A program made the position numbers and the translations under genes. DNA of 7,451 nt from NCBI GenBank assembly GCA_025357175.1, contig JANXPS010000045.1, forward strand, positions 1 through 7,451. The letters run 5' to 3'. The stretch is from Deltaproteobacteria bacterium. GTDB lineage: Bacteria; Desulfobacterota; Deferrimicrobia; Deferrimicrobiales; Deferrimicrobiaceae. Positions 5,840 through 7,451 of this stretch are shown piece by piece. Within the stretch, counting starts at the first letter, position 1; every line of letters begins with the position of its first letter. The notes below the pieces were generated by a model. That model saw only the letters and a program-made list of their open reading frames with translations. It made no database searches and was not told the origin of the DNA.

Positions 5840-5855
5840 ATTGACGTCAGTCAAT
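5840..5855. promoter_or_regulatory. Candidate operator dyad ATTGAC-GTCA-GTCAAT
   Basis: This is a perfect 6-bp inverted repeat around a four-base spacer, 32 bp before the quinone oxidoreductase start. Its size and symmetry fit a dimeric repressor of the TetR or GntR type. The left arm provides TTGACG (5841-5846), usable as a -35 box for the oxidoreductase gene, and the right arm provides TTGACT on the minus strand toward the cytochrome. One regulator could therefore act on both divergent genes. No matching -10 box is convincing on either side. Confidence 0.45.
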
Positions 5856-5887
5856 TCAAAACGATGTATCCAAAGGGGGATGAAACA

Positions 5888-6874
5888 ATGAAAGCGGTTC
5901 TCATGAACGGGTTCGGCGGCGTGGACGTGCTGACGGTCGGCGAGGCGCCCATGCCGGCCCCGGCCGAGGGGCAGGTCCGGGTCAAGGTGCATGCCACCTC
6001 GATCAACCGGCCCGACCTGGTCCAGCGCGAAGGGAAATACCCGCCCCCCGCGGGCGATTCCGAAATTCTCGGCCTCGAGGTGGCGGGAACGATCGAGGCG
6101 GTCGGAGCCGGCGTCACCGGGTGGGAAAAGGGAGAGCGCGTCCTTTCGCTCGTCGGAGGAGGCGGCTACGCGGAATACGCGGTCGCCTACGAGAGCCACC
6201 TGATGCGGATCCCGGAATCGATGAGCTTCGAGGAAGCGGCTTGCGTCTGCGAATCCTCGATCACGGCGTTCCTCAACGTGTTCATGATCGGGGGCTTGAA
6301 GGACGGGAACACGGCGATCCTGCACGGCGGCGGCGGCGGGGTGAACACGGCCGGAATCCAGCTGTGCAAGGCGCTCGTCCCGAACGTGAAGATCATCGTG
6401 ACCGCGGCGCCGGAGAAGATCGAACGCGTCAGGGCGCTGGGGGCGGACCTCGTGGTCAACTATAAGGAGACGCCCGACTTCTCGGAGGCGGTCAAGGAAT
6501 TCACGGGCAAGAAGGGAGCCGACGTCATCCTCGATCACGTCGGGGCGAAATACCTGGCTCCCAACATGGCGTCGCTGGGCTATGCGGGGCGGCTCGTCGT
6601 CATCGGCGTCATCAGCGGGATCAAGGCCGAACTCAACCTCGCGCTCATGATGGTCAAGCGGCAGCAGATCATCGGGTCGGTGCTCCGTTCCAGGCCGGTC
6701 AAGGACAAGGGGGCGATCGTCGCCGAGTTCACCAAGACCGCGCTGCCGAAATTCGCCGACCGCACCATCGTGCCGATCATCGAGAAGGTCTTCCCGATCG
6801 AGCAGGTCGCCGAAGCACACCGGATGATGGAGGAAGACCGCCACTTCGGCAAGATCGTTCTCAAGGTCCGATGA
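5888..6874 (+). CDS. NAD(P)H:quinone oxidoreductase homologue, PIG3-type zinc-independent MDR family
   Basis: This 328-residue cytoplasmic enzyme belongs to the medium-chain dehydrogenase/reductase superfamily, quinone oxidoreductase/PIG3 branch. Members reduce quinones or other activated double bonds with NAD(P)H. The N-terminal GroES-like domain shows MKAVLMNGFGG, SINRPDL (38-44), LGLEVAGTIEAVG and GGGYAEY (91-97). The Rossmann domain has the nucleotide loop HGGGGGVNTAGIQL from H146, then LGADLVVNYKE, ADVILDHVG and the terminal AHRMMEEDRHFGKIVLKV. The cysteine/histidine zinc ligands of alcohol dehydrogenases are absent, as expected here. In the loop, Asn153 replaces the Gly common in the GVGTAAIQL form of the family. 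The ATG at 5888 is preceded by AAAGGGGGA eight bases upstream; an in-frame ATG at 5864 would lie upstream of that ribosome site. The gene diverges from the cytochrome gene and shares its operator-rich upstream region. The true substrate is uncertain. Confidence 0.9.
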   Translation: MKAVLMNGFGGVDVLTVGEAPMPAPAEGQVRVKVHATSINRPDLVQREGKYPPPAGDSEILGLEVAGTIEAVGAGVTGWEKGERVLSLVGGGGYAEYAVAYESHLMRIPESMSFEEAACVCESSITAFLNVFMIGGLKDGNTAILHGGGGGVNTAGIQLCKALVPNVKIIVTAAPEKIERVRALGADLVVNYKETPDFSEAVKEFTGKKGADVILDHVGAKYLAPNMASLGYAGRLVVIGVISGIKAELNLALMMVKRQQIIGSVLRSRPVKDKGAIVAEFTKTALPKFADRTIVPIIEKVFPIEQVAEAHRMMEEDRHFGKIVLKVR

Positions 6875-6893
6875 AACAAGGGACAGGGCTGCG

Positions 6894-6902
6894 TGGTATC
6901 AT
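6894..6902 (+). promoter_or_regulatory. Weak extended -10 candidate ahead of the thioredoxin-fold gene
   Basis: TGGTATCAT matches the extended -10 form TGnTAtnnT, in the 92-bp gap after the oxidoreductase stop. No clear -35 box accompanies it. Nearby GGCTGCG (6887-6893) and CGCAGCC (6937-6943) form an inverted pair, but no T-tract follows, so a terminator is not supported. Confidence 0.25.
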
Positions 6903-6966
6903 TTCTGCGACCGCACGAGGGCTTCACGCCGCAGCGCGCAGCCAATCCTTTCTCCCCGGGGAACCC

Positions 6967-7451
6967 ATGAAGCGCCGGATCCTTGCCAAAGTTCTGCTAT
7001 TTCTCATGATCGCGGGAACAGCGCACGCCGTCGCCGTCGGCGACAAGGCGGAGCCGTTCATCGGCAACAACACGACCGGCAGCACGATCTGGGTCAAGCG
7101 CTTTTTCGGCAAGAAGCCCATCATCCTGAGTTTCGACTCGACCTATTCGACCGCCGCGTTCGAGGGGCTTCGCGAAATCGAGCGGATCCGCGGACTCTTT
7201 CCGGCCGACGCATTCCAGGTCATTTCGATCAACGTCGACGCGAACTCCCCGGGCCGGATCAACAATTTCTACGCCGTCGTTCCGCCCGACGCGAAATACC
7301 CGATACTCATCGACGACCACTGGACCATCGCGCGGCTCTACGGCATCGAATCGGTGCCGACCCACATCGTGATCGACCGAAACGGCGTCATCCGGTACAT
7401 TTCCAACGGAACGGCAGGGACCGCGGATGCCGGCCTCGAGGACGCCGTCCG
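6967..7451 (+). CDS. Exported TlpA/ResA-like thioredoxin-fold protein lacking the CXXC cysteines, C-terminus cut by window
   Basis: About 161 codons are visible. A Sec signal peptide is clear: MKRR, hydrophobic core 5-17, and likely cleavage after TAHA (18-21), so the protein works outside the cytoplasm. The mature part follows the TlpA/AhpC-TSA layout: VGDKAEPF, a first strand KPIILSF (50-56), a helix, VISINVDA, the ILIDDHWTIARLYGI segment, then the cis-proline loop SVPTHIVIDRNG. Where relatives have FWASWCPPCRAEL this protein reads FDSTYSTAAFEGL. The two redox cysteines are thus replaced by Ser61 and Ala64, and no cysteine is present in the visible part. It cannot be a thiol oxidoreductase by the usual mechanism and may be a structural or binding relative. 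The ATG at 6967 has only a weak GGGGA upstream, but the signal peptide fixes the start. It lies 92 bp after the oxidoreductase gene on the same strand. Confidence 0.82.
   Translation, partial: MKRRILAKVLLFLMIAGTAHAVAVGDKAEPFIGNNTTGSTIWVKRFFGKKPIILSFDSTYSTAAFEGLREIERIRGLFPADAFQVISINVDANSPGRINNFYAVVPPDAKYPILIDDHWTIARLYGIESVPTHIVIDRNGVIRYISNGTAGTADAGLEDAV

Noticed and set aside
3979..5844. A 621-codon open frame on the plus strand across the cytochrome gene
   Set aside because: It is antisense to an unmistakable 13-heme cytochrome. Its product is a low-complexity Arg/Val/Ala-rich sequence, as expected from the mirror frame of a GC-rich gene, and it lacks a ribosome site.
5864..5887. Earlier ATG for the quinone oxidoreductase at 5864
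   Set aside because: The purine-rich ribosome site lies between this ATG and the one at 5888, and family proteins begin at MKAV.
5825..6844. A 339-codon open frame on the minus strand across the oxidoreductase gene
   Set aside because: It is a mirror-frame shadow of a clearly conserved MDR enzyme. The product is rich in Asp, Arg and His with no family resemblance.
6887..6943. GGCTGCG/CGCAGCC inverted pair as a terminator after the oxidoreductase gene
   Set aside because: The arms are 43 bases apart and no T-tract follows, so an intrinsic terminator is not supported.

Overview
This GC-rich chromosomal window comes from a bacterium that respires with multiheme cytochromes. The best guess for the lineage is Desulfobacterota/Desulfuromonadota (Geobacter-like or a relative such as Deferrimicrobia). 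That guess rests on a 13-heme NapC/NirT-type membrane cytochrome, an HrcA/CIRCE heat-shock operon and the general style of the proteins. No marker gene here fixes the taxonomy. There are no rRNAs, tRNAs, mobile elements or CRISPR arrays.

Layout. Positions 1-2986 are on the minus strand and read, in transcription order, DUF192 protein, hrcA, grpE, dnaJ. dnaJ runs off the left edge, losing its C-terminal part. A textbook CIRCE operator (2568-2594) and a sigma-70-like promoter sit between the DUF192 gene and hrcA, so hrcA-grpE-dnaJ is an autoregulated chaperone operon. dnaK, which commonly lies between grpE and dnaJ, is absent, and grpE and dnaJ overlap by four bases (GTGA). A small GIY-YIG endonuclease-like gene (3023-3304, plus) diverges from the DUF192 gene across only 36 bp. 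A -10-like hexamer sits exactly six bases before each start codon, which suggests paired leaderless promoters.

An AT-richer island (about 3305-3529) precedes an unrecognised 84-residue protein (3530-3784, plus). It carries TGACGG repeats and a perfect TATAAT. Convergent to this gene is the large 13-heme cytochrome (3967-5772, minus), followed by a strong intrinsic terminator (3861-3898). Diverging from the cytochrome is a PIG3-type NAD(P)H:quinone oxidoreductase homologue (5888-6874, plus). The 115-bp region between them holds two separate inverted repeats that look like operators. The right edge holds the start of an exported TlpA/thioredoxin-fold protein (6967 onward, plus, cut by the window) in which both redox cysteines are replaced.

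How the genes work together. The left half is protein quality control: HrcA represses, and GrpE and DnaJ are co-chaperones for a DnaK encoded elsewhere. The right half is redox and envelope biology: a quinol-linked periplasmic electron conduit, a quinone/enoyl reductase-like enzyme and a cysteine-less thioredoxin-fold protein. The most interesting points are the missing dnaK, the symmetrical leaderless divergent promoter, the 13-heme fusion architecture with its CX3CH first heme site, the cysteine-less TlpA-like protein, and the operator-like dyads. I see no convincing entirely new multigene system.
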